From Cricetomys ansorgei (lineage: Eukaryota; Chordata; Mammalia; Rodentia; Nesomyidae): a stretch of DNA of 64,000 nucleotides. The DNA lies in the NCBI GenBank assembly GCA_026225945.1, contig JAMJFZ010000711.1:4961501-5025500 (forward strand). The letters are read 5' to 3'. The translations under genes and the position numbers were made by a program. Positions 1-10,904 of the stretch are shown here, one piece after another (position 1 is the stretch's first letter; every line of letters starts with the position of its first letter). The notes under the pieces were generated by a model. That model was given only the letters and a program-made list of their open reading frames with translations. It searched no databases and had not been told where the DNA came from.

Positions 1-39
1 TGCTTCTAAGGCAGGCACTTTAACAACCTTCACCTTAGC

Positions 40-73
40 CTAAGGAAAACAAAAAACAAACAAACAAACAAAG
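40..73. repeat. A-rich (CAAA)n tract
   Basis: Imperfect CAAA repeats, a common SINE tail type, with no recognisable SINE body on the left. Confidence 0.6.
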
Positions 74-239
74 AAGCCTCTCACTTCTGAGTGAACAACT
101 CATGCAGGGGCATGAAGTATGAAGCTCAAGACAGGGTCAGTGTGATCATAGTACACAAATAATGAATGGGGGAATTATACTTCCTGCTGTAGCTCCTTCA
201 GTCATAAAGATCCACTTCTGTAGATTGTAGATCAGAAAC

Positions 240-400
240 CCTTCATTCATTTATCAAAGAATTACTGAGCTTGTGCTGTAAAGTGACCTCTGTTCTAGGG
301 ACTGGAGATACAATAAAACTAGCAAATCCTTGCCCTGACGAAGCCTAGCAGAAGGAAACAGGCAATAAACATTAGAGGCAATGAGGGTTGTGTAAGCAGT
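240..400 (-). repeat. L2 LINE 3'-end remnant
   Basis: The run 'ttcattcatttatcaaag', then 'ctgttctagggactgg', 'agatacaat' and 'ccttgccctga' follows the reversed 3' end of the ancient L2 LINE. The copy is strongly diverged. Confidence 0.55.
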
Positions 401-726
401 TATTTAACACCACATAACAGATCGATTCTGAAAATACTTTATTTGGGATCGATAAGAGAAAATCCTACTATAACAGAGAATCTTATGACATAAAAGCTTA
501 TTTCTCATGTCTCGAGGAGCAATTATGGCAAGTTTTTAAGTTGTCAGGGACCCGAAGATCCGAGTCCTTTCCAACTTTCGTTCCACCACCCTTGTTGGAC
601 GGAGGCTTTAGTCCTCATACTCAACAGGTGCCAAGTTCCAGGGACCACATCAGCCTCTGCATAGCTGGACGGAGAGCTTAAGGTGATACAAATATAGTAG
701 CTGGTACTCCCAACAAGCTAGAGCAG
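401..726. other. Unique sequence
   Basis: I see no coding frame, RNA gene or known repeat here. Confidence 0.4.
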
Positions 727-949
727 CAGTTCTCAACCTGTAGGTCACGACCCCTTTGGGGGTCAAACGGCCCTCTCACATGGGTCTCCTAAGACCATCT
801 GCATATCAGATATTTACATTATGATTCATAACAGTAGCAGAATTACAGTTATGAAGTAGCAACAAAAGTAATTTTATGGTTAGGGGGGGTCACCACAGCA
901 TGAGGAACTGCATTAAAGGGTCGCAGCATTAGGAAGGTTGAGAACCACA
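727..949 (+). mobile_element. URR1-type nonautonomous hAT DNA transposon
   Basis: Both terminal inverted repeats are visible: 'ttctcaacctgtaggtc' on the left and 'ggttgagaaccac' on the right. The internal diagnostics 'catctgcatatcagatat' and 'aactgcattaaagggtcg' fit the URR1B form. There is no transposase. A clear 8-bp target duplication is not preserved. Confidence 0.88.
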
Positions 950-1023
950 GCAATGAAGCAGGTGGAACACGGGTTTAAAATCAGTTTACCTACATTGTGA
1001 AACTTTCTCAATAGAATTAAATG

Positions 1024-1205
1024 AGGGGCTGGAGAGATGGCTCGCAGTTGAAAGCACTTCCAGAGGACCTGTATTCAATTCCCAGTACCCACACAGTAGG
1101 GCTCAGCTAATGCCAGTTCTAGAGGACCTGACACCCTCACACAGATATACATGCAGGCAAAACACGGAAGCACATAAAATAAAAATAAATCATAAATCCT
1201 TTAAA
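1024..1205 (+). repeat. B3/B2-family SINE
   Basis: The tRNA-like head 'ggctggagagatggctcg' is followed by 'acacagatatacatgcagg' and an A-rich 'aaaataaaaataaa' tail. Confidence 0.88.
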
Positions 1206-2700
1206 AAATTAAATTAAATGAAACTAAACATGTAAGGAAAGACATTTACTATTTCTGCTTATTTGTGCCGTGTCTAAACGTCAGGAAATGTGGAAATAAG
1301 GTTTTTGTCAGGCGTTGCGGAAGTGGTTTGGTTTCTTTTCAAAGCTGGGTAGCAATGAACCCAGCTAAAGATTAGCATTCTGTTCTCAAAGAAGGAAAAC
1401 AAAAGGAGTATTAGAAATTGTAATAGTGAAAGTTCAACAGAAAACAAAGGAGCGGGCCTACAGCGGAGCTATTATTACACATCAGAGTTCCACAGGTGCA
1501 GTGCAATAAGCTAAGGCTAGTGGGCCCTCATTGCCACCAAGCTAAGGTCTGGAGGGACACAGGGATTAAGGGTTTCAGAATCTAGGAGGTTTGGTTGCCT
1601 CAAGAAACTGTGACTTTGGTTGAGGAGTCGCACCAATAGGACAGGGCAGGGCAGGGAGAAAGGCAGAAGAATAAATATCCTGCTTCCCTTCTTGCCTGCC
1701 TCTGCTCTCTGGTCTACACTTTCCTTTATCCTAATAACTGGAGCTGAAAAGTACTAAAGCCCAGATACAATGAGTCTTGAAACATTTTGAACTGCATGAA
1801 ATTTGACAGCTAGAGCCCCAGACTGACTAGAACTAAATGTTATCTGTCTCTTACCTTAGCTTCAAGTCAGAACTACTCACCTGGTGTTCTGACGACTTAC
1901 TCTAAATGTGCTAAGTGAAACTGATTGCCAGAGTTGCTCACTATCAGGAACACATTGTTCCAAGATGTTTCTAAAGATAGTTCAGAACTTCTCACAGCAT
2001 ACATGGTCCATAACAGTTGCCATGAATCTGAGTTTGCAGGTGACAAGCTTGTGCCCAGTGGTGAAGAGAAGACTTCTACCACAGCCTTAAAGGATCTTCC
2101 GAAGTCACTTCCAGTGTAATCTTGGGAAACTGAGCACTTAGAAACCCAAGTATCTCCATCGTAAATTGGGCCTATAAATGATATTCATAAAGCAGTTGTA
2201 AAATCGTTCAAACAAATATTTAAAGGAGCTTGGCAAATTCTCTATGAATGAGGCTGTGCAGTGTAGAGAACGCTTTTAAAAAAAAGTTTTTCTCATCACA
2301 CCCCGAGGTGTTTATTATTGTAGAGTCACTGGCCTTAGGGACAGATCTTTGACACTAAGAAGTACTCCAGCTTTACAATATCACTTTTTATACCAGATAA
2401 ACCCAATGTGTAAAGCAGTCGACCGTTCTGATCAAAGAGTACATTAGGGGAGTTCTTGTGGGAGTGTGTGATGTTACTCCAGTTAGAGGTGTGATGGGAA
2501 GAGTTCCCACTGTATGGAGGGCCTGAGTGAGAACAGCACGATGCAGAGGTTGTGAGCACAGAAGCTGGTGTCTATGTGGGATCAGGATCACTGTGTGAGA
2601 TCATCATGGCATCTCATAAAACTTAAATAAGATGGTTTATACTAAGTTGTATTAGTACAGAACGTACCATATAATAAGTGGTATATTTGATAAAATTTTG
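1206..2700. other. Unique sequence, no supported gene
   Basis: Only short chance frames are present. A 'gggcagggcaggg' G-rich patch near 1,645 is followed by 'aataaatatcc'. That could be a decayed LTR end but is too weak to call. Confidence 0.4.
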
Positions 2701-2703
2701 TTT

Positions 2704-2762
2704 ACTGTTATATATATATTATATATATGTATATAATATATATTATTTACTGTTATATATAA
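2704..2762. repeat. AT-rich (TA)n low-complexity DNA
   Basis: Interrupted TA dinucleotide runs, self-complementary over most of their length. Confidence 0.85.
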
Positions 2763-2792
2763 GTCCTGAGGTGGTTTTTCTTTTTTTGCACA

Positions 2793-2888
2793 GTAGATTA
2801 TAAGTCTTCCAAGAAACATATGTACCTTGGAAATGGAAGAGTAGATTATAAGTCCCCCAAGAAACATATATACCTTGGAAATGGAAGA
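2793..2888. repeat. 48-bp tandem duplication, two copies
   Basis: Two adjacent 48-base units each begin 'gtagattataagtc' and end 'ccttggaaatggaaga'. They differ at three positions (TT to CC, and G to A). It is not part of a SINE that I recognise. Confidence 0.92.
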
Positions 2889-2949
2889 GGGGAAATAATA
2901 CTTTCTTTTATGCTAATGTCTCTGTACCCATTCTACATCTTATAGATTT

Positions 2950-3112
2950 TACAGTAGTTTATTCCTACCTTGTGATGCAGATGTGACCATTGTAATGCAG
3001 ATACTGGTGCTAAAGCCCAGATAGATAAGTACGTTGATTAAGGTTGTGTAGTGTTAGAGACAGAATTCAAATCTTCTCTAATGCGTAATCACATAATCAC
3101 ATCTTACTAATC
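2950..3112 (-). repeat. MIR SINE remnant
   Basis: 'gataagtacgttgattaagg' and 'agagacagaattcaaatct' match the reversed MIR core ('gttaagtaacttgccc', 'gaattcgaaccca'). The copy is old. Confidence 0.45.
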
Positions 3113-3900
3113 ATGGGGATCTGGAAGAGAGGTGCTACCAGTTTCAGAGTCACATCAAGCAGTTGTTTGTTATCCTTTTAGCTATCACAACATGTTCAGT
3201 GTACGCTTCCATGACGATAAAGGACAAATATTTAGTATCATGCCTTTGGATCGTATATACAAGTGCCACTTATTTAACTTTCTTCAAGCAAACAGAAATT
3301 GTATCAGAGAAAAAGAAAAAAAAATATTTCTATTCCTAGAGGGATGTAAAAGGGTGGGAGAAAGGAAAGAGTTGGAGAAAAAGGAGGTGAAGGGAAGATA
3401 TTTGCTGACTAAAAAGTACCATAAACTTAGTCTAAGGCTGATAAGCACAAGCATGCAGGAAGCGTTAGGAGAAGCAGAATGAGCTTTGCCCTGGAGGAAA
3501 GAACGGCTTAGCTGACACAATGATGGTGAACAGACTCGGGTGCACTGGGGCATAGAAGGCATCCCAAGGGCAGATGATGGTCTCTGGATATGAGAAGAGC
3601 AGGCTGCAAGTGTGAGAGGCATGGATGCTCTGGCTGCTGGTGACCGCCAGTTCAGTCTGGAGCTGATGGCTTTTGGAGCTGGGTTTTGGAAACAGTTCTA
3701 TTCAGCGCACATAGGAATGACTCTTCCATATGAAACAGAGTAAACTCAGGAGCAAAGGAGTAAATAGGGCAAATGAGAAACAAAAGCGAAGGAGAAAAAG
3801 GAGTGGAGAATATTTGATGTATAGATTTTATAAAAGTCAAACCATCAATCAGATATTTTGCTGTCTTTAGCAGAAGAACAAAACCATATGCTGTCTGAGG
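3113..3900. other. Unique sequence, no supported gene
   Basis: A 116-codon plus-strand frame at 3,132-3,482 lies here. Its product is rich in K and E because of an A-rich stretch. I see no conserved domain, splice sites or known family, so I treat it as a chance frame. Confidence 0.4.
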
Positions 3901-3901
3901 C

Positions 3902-3990
3902 TATAACAGAATAATAATAATAAGCAATTTTTTGAAAGTTTACAAAGTGTTTTGTACTGTAGTAACACATTATATATATATATATATTTT
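3902..3990. repeat. (TAA)n and (TA)n simple repeats
   Basis: 'ataataataataa' lies at the left and a run of TA repeats at the right. The sequence between them ('aaagtttacaaagtg') weakly resembles a MIR-type core. Confidence 0.6.
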
Positions 3991-4107
3991 TCAAATCTTA
4001 ACTTCCTGCCATGAGGATTCCAAGCTTGAGAAGTTAATCACAGCTTAATTAGGGGAAGCAAGAGATTCCTAAACTAGGTCTACCTGGATAATAACACTCA
4101 CTTTCCA

Positions 4108-4226
4108 GCTAGGCCCAGTGGCACGTATAATCCCAGTTCTCGGGATGCTGAGGTCTAGAGTATATAGTAAGTTCCAGGCCAGCCTGGTCTATAAATTGAT
4201 ACTCTGTCCCTAAATCCCAAAATAAT
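4108..4226 (+). repeat. Diverged B1 SINE
   Basis: 'ataatcccagttctcggga' and 'ccaggccagcctggtctat' mark a worn B1. Confidence 0.75.
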
Positions 4227-4314
4227 TAGGTAAGTAAACAAAATGCATTTCCCTTCCCCATTCATTTCTCTCTGTTTGTCTACAGGTTTTTTGAGAGGGA
4301 AGGGGTGGGGGAGG

Positions 4315-4452
4315 GTTGAGGCAGGGATTCTCTGTGTAGCCCTGGCTGGCCTGGAACTCTATCTATATATAGACCAGGATGACCTTAAACTCAGATCCGC
4401 CTGCCTCTGCCTCCCGAGCGCTGGGATTAAAGGTGTGCGCCACTACGCACCG
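4315..4452 (-). repeat. B1 SINE
   Basis: Reversed B1: 'ctgtgtagccctggctgg', then 'ctgcctctgcctcccgag' and 'gctgggattaaaggtg'. Confidence 0.92.
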
Positions 4453-4589
4453 CTTGTGTACCGTTTTTGAATGCATGTACATATGCATGAGTTTTAGAAA
4501 GCGTGCATATTTATTACATAAAGGTTGCTAATAATTTACAAGAAAATAAAAAGGATGTAAGTATATGTTATATTGTCATTTTTTATTTC

Positions 4590-4883
4590 TCTGTGTATAT
4601 ATGTACACATGTTCCCGCGTACATTGGCACGCATGTATGTTCAGGTGCTCGTGAGTGTACACACACTTAGGGAGGCCTGAAGTGGAAACTTGGGTGTCTT
4701 CCTTGACCTCCCTACACTTTATTTTTTGAGCCTAAGCTCTCTCCCGGAACTGGGAGCTCTCCAGTTCAGCTAATCTAGCAGCCGGTTTGCACTGGAGATT
4801 CTGTCTCTTCTGGGATTACAGATGCCTGCTTGGCTTTTACATGTTCTGAGCAAGTGCTTTTTCTACAGAGCCATCTCCTAGTC
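4590..4883 (-). repeat. B4-family SINE
   Basis: The reversed B4 layout is readable: the GT-rich end, 'gggtgtcttccttgacct', 'tctgggattacagatgcc' and the closing tRNA-like 'acagagccatctcctag'. Confidence 0.75.
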
Positions 4884-4965
4884 CATATATGCTATTTTAA
4901 AGAAGTACAAGAAAAATGTTTTAAAACCAACAGTTAAAACACATGTTTAAAAACTTCTATACTCA

Positions 4966-5132
4966 CTGAGCAGTGGGGATGCACCCCTTTAATCCCAGTG
5001 CTCAGGAGGCAAAGGCAGGTGGATCTCTGAGAGTTTGAGGCCAGCTTGTTCTACAAAGTGAGTTCCAGGACAGCCAGGACTGTTACACAGAGAAACCTTG
5101 TCTCAAAAAATCAAAAACAAAAAACAAAAAGA
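4966..5132 (+). repeat. B1 SINE
   Basis: 'cctttaatcccagtgctc', 'ttgaggccagcttgttctac' and an A-rich tail. It sits directly ahead of a second B1 in the same orientation. Confidence 0.93.
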
Positions 5133-5345
5133 AGCGAGGCAGTGGTGGCACATGTCTTTAATCCCAGCACTTAGGAGGCAGAGGCAGGCAGATCTCTGTG
5201 AGTTAGTTCAAGGCCAGCCTGATCTACAGAGTGAGTTCCAAGACAGCCAGAGTTACAACAGAGAAACCCTGTCTCAAAAAACAAAACAAAACGAGACAAA
5301 ACCAAACAAAAACCAAACCCAGTCAAACAAACAAGCAAGAACAAA
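5133..5345 (+). repeat. B1 SINE, second of a tandem pair
   Basis: 'ggcagtggtggcacatgtct', 'tttaatcccagcacttagga' and a long (AAAAC)n-type tail. A head-to-tail pair suggests that the second B1 inserted into the A-tail of the first. Confidence 0.94.
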
Positions 5346-5596
5346 CTCCTGTGCTGGTAATTTCATCTTTCTACTAGAAATTTCCTGTTTAATAAAAGGA
5401 AAGGTAAGATCATTTTTTAAAATTTGTATTTTCTCTACTATTAAGGCTTTAGTGTTTGCCCTGGGTTGGGTCCTTTTTACTTTGTGTCACATGGTAATGT
5501 GGTAATGTGTGCCTGCCTTTTTCTTTCTCTCTTTAAAAGAATTCTAGGACTAGCCAGTACGAAGCAGAACTGGAATTTTATTAAAGATACATGCTT

Positions 5597-5814
5597 AAGG
5601 TTTTTAAAAAATGTTTTCTTATTATTCTTATGTGTGTGTGTGCATTTGATTATTCACACCATGTTCTTACAGGTGTCTACAGAGGTCAGAGGGTGTCAGA
5701 CACGCTACAGCAGGTGGTTCTGAGCCTTCTGATGTGGGGGCTACGCACCAAACCTGGATCCTCTGCAAGAGCAGTAATTGTTCTTAACCACTGAGTCTTC
5801 TTTCTGGCCACCAT
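5597..5814 (-). repeat. B3/B2-family SINE
   Basis: Reversed copy with 'ctctgcaagagcagtaatt' and 'cttaaccactgagtcttc', where the tRNA-like A/B-box head lies. Confidence 0.85.
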
Positions 5815-5983
5815 CCAAGACATTTTAATATAGACTTTATATATAAGGAATAAGCTTAAAAAAAAAGACATATCCCAGAGCAGGGCTATGGGCTTCTCAA
5901 GGAAGTGTCACTGTTCATCGTTTTCTTCTGAGGTATCTTTTGCCTACTAATTCACAAATTATATTAATAATAATTATGAAGTT

Positions 5984-6102
5984 GGGGCTAGAGAGATGGC
6001 TCAGCAGGTAAGGATGCTTGCTACCAAGCCTGGGGACCTGAGTTCAATCCCTGGAACCTACACAGCAAAAGGATAAAACCATCCCTGAAAGTTGCCCTCT
6101 GA
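5984..6102 (+). repeat. tRNA-derived rodent SINE head
   Basis: 'ggggctagagagatggctca', 'gacctgagttcaatccctgg' and 'gttgccctctgacct' lead straight into a CA array that forms its tail. Confidence 0.85.
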
Positions 6103-6421
6103 CCTACACACACACACACACACACTCACAAACATACACACACACACACACTCACAAACATACACACACACACACAGATACACATACAAACACACACAAT
6201 CACACTCACAAACATACACACACACTCACACACATACACACACTCACATTTTCACAGACATACATACACATTCACACTCACACACACTCAAATACATACA
6301 CACATTCACACACACACTCACACATACACTTTCATATACACACATGCACACACATACATACACATACACAAACTCAAACATACGCACATTCACACACTTA
6401 CACACACACTCACACATACAT
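6103..6421. repeat. Long interrupted (CA)n array with higher-order units
   Basis: About 320 bases of CA with repeated 'cactcacaaacatacac' interruptions. The His/Thr-rich plus frame and the Cys/Val-rich minus frame through it are translations of the repeat, not proteins. Confidence 0.95.
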
Positions 6422-7970
6422 ACTAAATAAATGTAATACATTTTAAAAGGAATATTAGCCTTACTATTGCATGTTGTACTTTCTACATTCATTTATTTTG
6501 TTTATATTGCAGTTTGACATGAAGCTTTTTTTATTATTATTTTTATTATTGCATCTTTGTGACACTACAATGCAGACTCCTCTCCCAGAGAAGGGTTTTT
6601 CCAAAGGCAGGAAACTTATCCAGATGCATGCTGGTCACTTTTCATTTGCATACGTGGCGGGATTCTTCCTTTTAGACTGCTCAAACTCCTGGTTCCCCCA
6701 TGAGTAGACCAGATAAAACACTACAAATACTGCACCACACTGAGCCCGGCTCTGAAGCTTTTTATTCTTATGTAAACAAAGCTGCTGCACTTTTCCTTTG
6801 TTTTTCTCTTTTGAGTTCTTCCCTTTGACAAGGCCTACTCCATCCATAGATTAACTATTGTCTCGTCTACTGACTAGATTTTGAAGAAGAGAAAGGATGT
6901 GGATTGACCCAGAAGAGGGAAGGGGTTGGGATATTTAAGGCAGATTCAATGACAGGGCTATGCAGTTAAAAGAATCAAGGAAACTTACATATAGAAATTT
7001 GATAACCTGGGTCTGTGAAAGGCAGACAAACAGGAGAAAGAAGATGGACTTTGGGGCCATAGAAGTGAGTATTGGTTTGTCCAACAGGAAATACAGATTC
7101 ATGGTAACTGGTCTCAAAGTAGAATCCCAGCTGGGAAAAGAATACTAAGTAAAGATAGGTTTGCTGGGTGTTGCACAAATGCAAGGCCCTCAAAGAGCTA
7201 GGATACCGCAATCCAGGGCCCAGATGATGACATATTAAACTGGCACCGCTGGCTGGAGAAGTGGAATGGAGAAGGCAGATCCAAGAAATGTTTCTGTAAG
7301 GAAAATAATGAAATAACTGCAACAAGAACAAACCCAGGCTTTACAACTTCTACACTAAAAGGCATACCAAAGAAGAGGCTTAAGAGGCCGTTTGGAGAAG
7401 GATGTAAAGTTTCTGTTTCACTGGCAGCAGCAAGGAAGTTTATAAGGACAGACTGATTTCAAGAAGGATGCAACAGGAATGAAGAAATCGAAACAGAACG
7501 TCTGTTTCATTTCAAGGGAATGTCCACAGTCTGTCCCTGAGTTAAGAGGTGAGAGCAGTGGCCTGGTGAAATCTCAAGGAAACTTGAGATCAAGCTGGAA
7601 CCCCCAGGCTTCTTCCCCAGTGCAGGACTCTGAGCCAACGCCTGTGGTGGAAGGGAGAAAAGCTAGAATTTTTTTCTTCAGGAATTTTTGGGGATGGACC
7701 AATTAATGAACACAGAACCTTAAAAGGCATAATCCTGGTAAATGGCACCCTCTAACCTCCCCGTCCAAGTTAGTGCTTGGGGTGAGACCCTGTGACTGAA
7801 GTTGCCAAAACAAACACAGACGCTCAGTTGCATTTGAACTTCACATAAACAATGAAAATGCTTGCGGTACTGTCCGCAGCAGTGGTGTGTGATCGGAAAC
7901 TGCTGCCCTGGGCGACTGCTCGTAGCGGTCTCAGGAATTCTATCCAGTAATCGTTAGACACTGGAAACCA
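6422..7970. other. Unique sequence, no supported gene
   Basis: A TTA-rich patch lies near 6,530. Several 60-118 codon frames overlap on both strands without recognisable domains, good splice signals or agreement on one frame. I see nothing else. Confidence 0.4.
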
Positions 7971-8009
7971 GGGTTCATGGTCACATATGCTCTGTCTCCC
8001 TCAGATTTC

Positions 8010-8038
8010 TCATCACATCATCATCATCATCATCATCG
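8010..8038. repeat. (ATC)n microsatellite
   Basis: 'catcatcatcatcatcatc' in perfect register. Confidence 0.95.
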
Positions 8039-8057
8039 TTGTTGGTTGTTATTATCA

Positions 8058-8112
<55 letters not shown>

Positions 8113-8125
8113 CGCGCGCGCGCAC
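8058..8125. repeat. (TG)n-(CG)n alternating purine-pyrimidine tract
   Basis: A pure TG run passes without a break into about ten CG dinucleotides. This is the strict alternation that favours left-handed Z-DNA. It is the microsatellite end of the adjoining reversed SINE. Confidence 0.95.
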
Positions 8126-8260
8126 GTATGCATACCAAAGGAAGTCAGAAGCATCAGATTCCTGGAGCAATTGTGAGCAATGTGGGTGTTGAGTATCAAA
8201 CTTGGGTCCCCTGCAAGAGCAGTACCAGCTCTTGGTCGCTGTGCCATCTCTCAATCCCTA
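8126..8260 (-). repeat. B3/B2-family SINE
   Basis: 'cttgggtcccctgcaagagc' and 'cgctgtgccatctctcaatc' form the reversed tRNA-like head. Confidence 0.82.
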
Positions 8261-8736
8261 TACCAGGGTCCTTCTCTGGCATGGAAAAGAATTTCAGGAT
8301 AGGCCAGTATGAAGTACAGTTAAAGTTTACTGAGAAGAGATTTTTAAACATCAATGTAAGCATGGAGATTATTAGAAAGGAAGGATAAGACACACCCAAG
8401 GTTGGATGTTCAGTCCTCAGAGACAGCTGAGATGAAGTATCTTAGCACTATCCATATATACAATTTTGGTGACTTTTAAGTTCTATATGAAAGAGGTAAG
8501 AAGCTGTTCTCCTCTTTCCCCTATCTTTAAAACAGTGGATTATAGGATGGCTTTGGAAATGCCTTGGACAGGATTTCAATCTCATAGGGTAAAACAGTGT
8601 ATCTCAAGGCTTCACAAAGGGGATTAAGACATATCTTTTGCTGTAAATGGGGTTTCTTGTGAGGCTCCTAAAAAAGCACAGGTTTACAACTGGGAACGAG
8701 ACAGGAGGATGATCAGGCCTCCATCGCTACTTTAAA
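8261..8736. other. Unique sequence
   Basis: I see no gene, RNA or recognisable repeat. Confidence 0.35.
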
Positions 8737-8822
8737 TTACTATTAAAATTATTATTAAATTATACTATACAAGTATATGTTTATATATTTATATATAGCA
8801 TATAAATTATTATTAAAAACAG
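8737..8822. repeat. AT-rich low-complexity DNA
   Basis: Repeated 'attattaaa' and 'tatatatttatatata' words, almost free of G and C. Confidence 0.8.
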
Positions 8823-8899
8823 CTCTACATAAAAGGAATGTTGTCCCTGTATAAGCAAAGTTCACAGAAAATGTTGTTAATTAATTGTGGTGGAGTTCT

Positions 8900-9109
8900 T
8901 TTTTTCTAAAATAAATATTATTTATTTGTATGTGTGTGCATGCATATTCATGCATGTATATGCATGCATGTTACATGTGATGTCAGATCCCATGGAACTA
9001 GAGTTGCAGGGGACTGTGAGATGCTGTCTGATGCAATTCTGGGAACTGAACTCAGGTCCTCTGCAAAGAGCAATAAATACTATTAACTACTGAGCCATCT
9101 CCCCAGTCT
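8900..9109 (-). repeat. B3/B2-family SINE
   Basis: 'gatgtcagatcccatggaac', 'gaactgaactcaggtcctct' and 'ctgagccatctccccagtc' follow the reversed consensus to its head. Confidence 0.92.
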
Positions 9110-9221
9110 GGTAATTCTTGGTGAGAGACTCCAACTAGGTTCCAGGGTGAAGGGCTGCTTTCTCTTCTCACGTCCCCTTAATTTTTCCTGCCTTCCGATT
9201 CTGCTGCAGTATAAATATAAT

Positions 9222-9348
9222 CCTCACCTGGTGTTGTGATGTACAGTACTCAGGAGGCAGAAGCAGGAGGATCTCTGTTAATTCAAGGCCAGTTTGGTCT
9301 ACAGAATAAGTTTCAGCCCAGCCAGGGCCATTAGCAAGGTCTTGTCTC
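9222..9348 (+). repeat. B1 SINE
   Basis: 'tactcaggaggcagaagcag', 'caaggccagtttggtctac' and 'aggtcttgtctcaaa' lead into a compound microsatellite tail. Confidence 0.88.
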
Positions 9349-9370
9349 AAATAAATAAATAAATAAATAA

Positions 9371-9438
<68 letters not shown>

Positions 9439-9440
9439 AA
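9349..9440. repeat. Compound (AAAT)n-(AGAT)n-(AAAT)n microsatellite
   Basis: An AGAT block is flanked on both sides by AAAT blocks, growing out of the B1 tail. The frame through it gives a meaningless repeated Tyr/Leu/Ile product. Confidence 0.96.
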
Positions 9441-9683
9441 CAACTACAAAGACAGAAGATCAAAATGTTCAAAGAGCTGTTGTTTCTCTGATATCCAAAT
9501 ATTACTTTGTCCCTATTTAGGAGATTCTTGAAGTCTCCCAAACTATTGCAGTTTGTACTTGAGATTGCTACTAGTTGGGAGGTGAAAAACAGAAGAAAAA
9601 TGTTAACTTTCCAAGGGAGAAAAGCTGCCAATAAAGCAAGAAGAGACAGGAAATTCAGTATAAATAGGTTAATCAACTGGGTT

Positions 9684-9812
9684 GTCTTGTCTTTCCAAAC
9701 AGGATCTCACCATGTAAACCTGGTTGGCCTGGTACTTGATACATAGACCAGGCTCAAACTCATAGAGATCTGCCGGGGTGCTAGGATGAATTCTGCGTGT
9801 TACAACACCTGG
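9684..9812 (-). repeat. Diverged B1 SINE
   Basis: 'caggatctcaccatgtaaac' and 'atagaccaggctcaaactca' mark the reversed B1. Confidence 0.8.
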
Positions 9813-9895
9813 TCTCAGCTAGATACTTTGAAGATGTCCTGCCAGGAACTTACAATGAGTCTGAAAGTAAATTCCTCTAAGCCAACTATTAAGCA

Positions 9896-10113
9896 AGTGG
9901 TTCTCAACCTTCCTAATGATGTGACCCTTTAATACAGTTTTTCATGTTTTGGTGACTGCCATAAAATTATTTCATTGCTACTCCTAACTGTAATTTTACT
10001 ACTGTTATGAATCGCAAGATAAATATCTGATATGCAGATGGTCTTGGTGACCTTGTGAAAGGGTTGTTCTACTGCACAAAGGGATTGTGACTCACAGGTT
10101 GAGAATGCTGTAA
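9896..10113 (-). mobile_element. URR1-type nonautonomous hAT transposon
   Basis: Reversed copy: 'gtggttctcaaccttcctaa', 'aaatatctgatatgcagatg', then 'cacaggttgagaatgct'. Both ends are present. Confidence 0.85.
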
Positions 10114-10379
10114 ACATGGTATGTGAGCCACTACATGCTGGATTTAGGCTTTGGCACTAAGTGCCCAAATGAAGAAGATAGTGTTGGAGTTCCCCAAAAA
10201 GGGAGGACTAGATGAACTCTGGAGTTAGGAGTCTGAGGCCATGGAATTGAGAACTGAAAATGTGGTTCTTAAGGTCAGAAGGAACATCTGCAATTGTTTT
10301 CACAGATGGGGAATGTGCAGGCACTGAGAACAGTCTGTTGAGTGGACATGTCACCTCTCACATGAACACATGTTAGCAC

Positions 10380-10660
10380 CATGCGGTGACTCGGGAGGCT
10401 AAGAGAGTTACAGGTCTCATAAGGCCCCTTCCCTGTGGCTATAGATTAATGATAAACACTTGCCTGGAGTGCAAACTCCCAGATCAGCCTGAGCTGTCTG
10501 CAAGTTATGCATGAAGCTCCTGGCCTGGAGCCTTCATCACGTGTCCTGGGGAGGAGATTTTCAGTGATGTAGGTGCCTATGAGTCACCTGGAAGGTCCTG
10601 GAAGGAAGCTCAATAAACTCATGGGTTCACCAAGCTGGACTAGGGTGAAACAGTCTCTTA
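10380..10660 (+). repeat. Possible LTR-like remnant
   Basis: 'aggaagctcaataaactcat' resembles the polyadenylation part of a rodent LTR, and the upstream GC-mixed sequence has the texture of U3. No paired LTR or conserved ends were found, so this is tentative. Confidence 0.25.
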
Positions 10661-10904
10661 GTCTCTTTTCAATGGGTGACAAGACATGTATTTACATCTC
10701 TCCAGGAAAAATCATATGACAAGTGGCAAGGCAGGCCATCTAACATAGCATGGGAACTAAGGACCCATGGGCTGGAATTCCAGGCTTTCTAACACTTCAA
10801 AGCACAAAAACAGATACCATCCATTTTTCAGTCCAGATGTAATCTCTTAAATATGATGGGCATACATCATAGATGTTGATAATTAACACAGCAGAATAAG
10901 TAAG

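Noticed and set aside
3132..3482. 116-codon K/E-rich frame
   Set aside because: A-rich stretch, competing minus frame of equal length, no domain.
5098..5505. 135-codon frame
   Set aside because: It runs through two B1 copies and their A-rich tails. The product is the familiar chance translation of B1.
6092..6492. His/Thr-rich and Cys/Val-rich frames on both strands
   Set aside because: They are direct translations of the CA/TG microsatellite.
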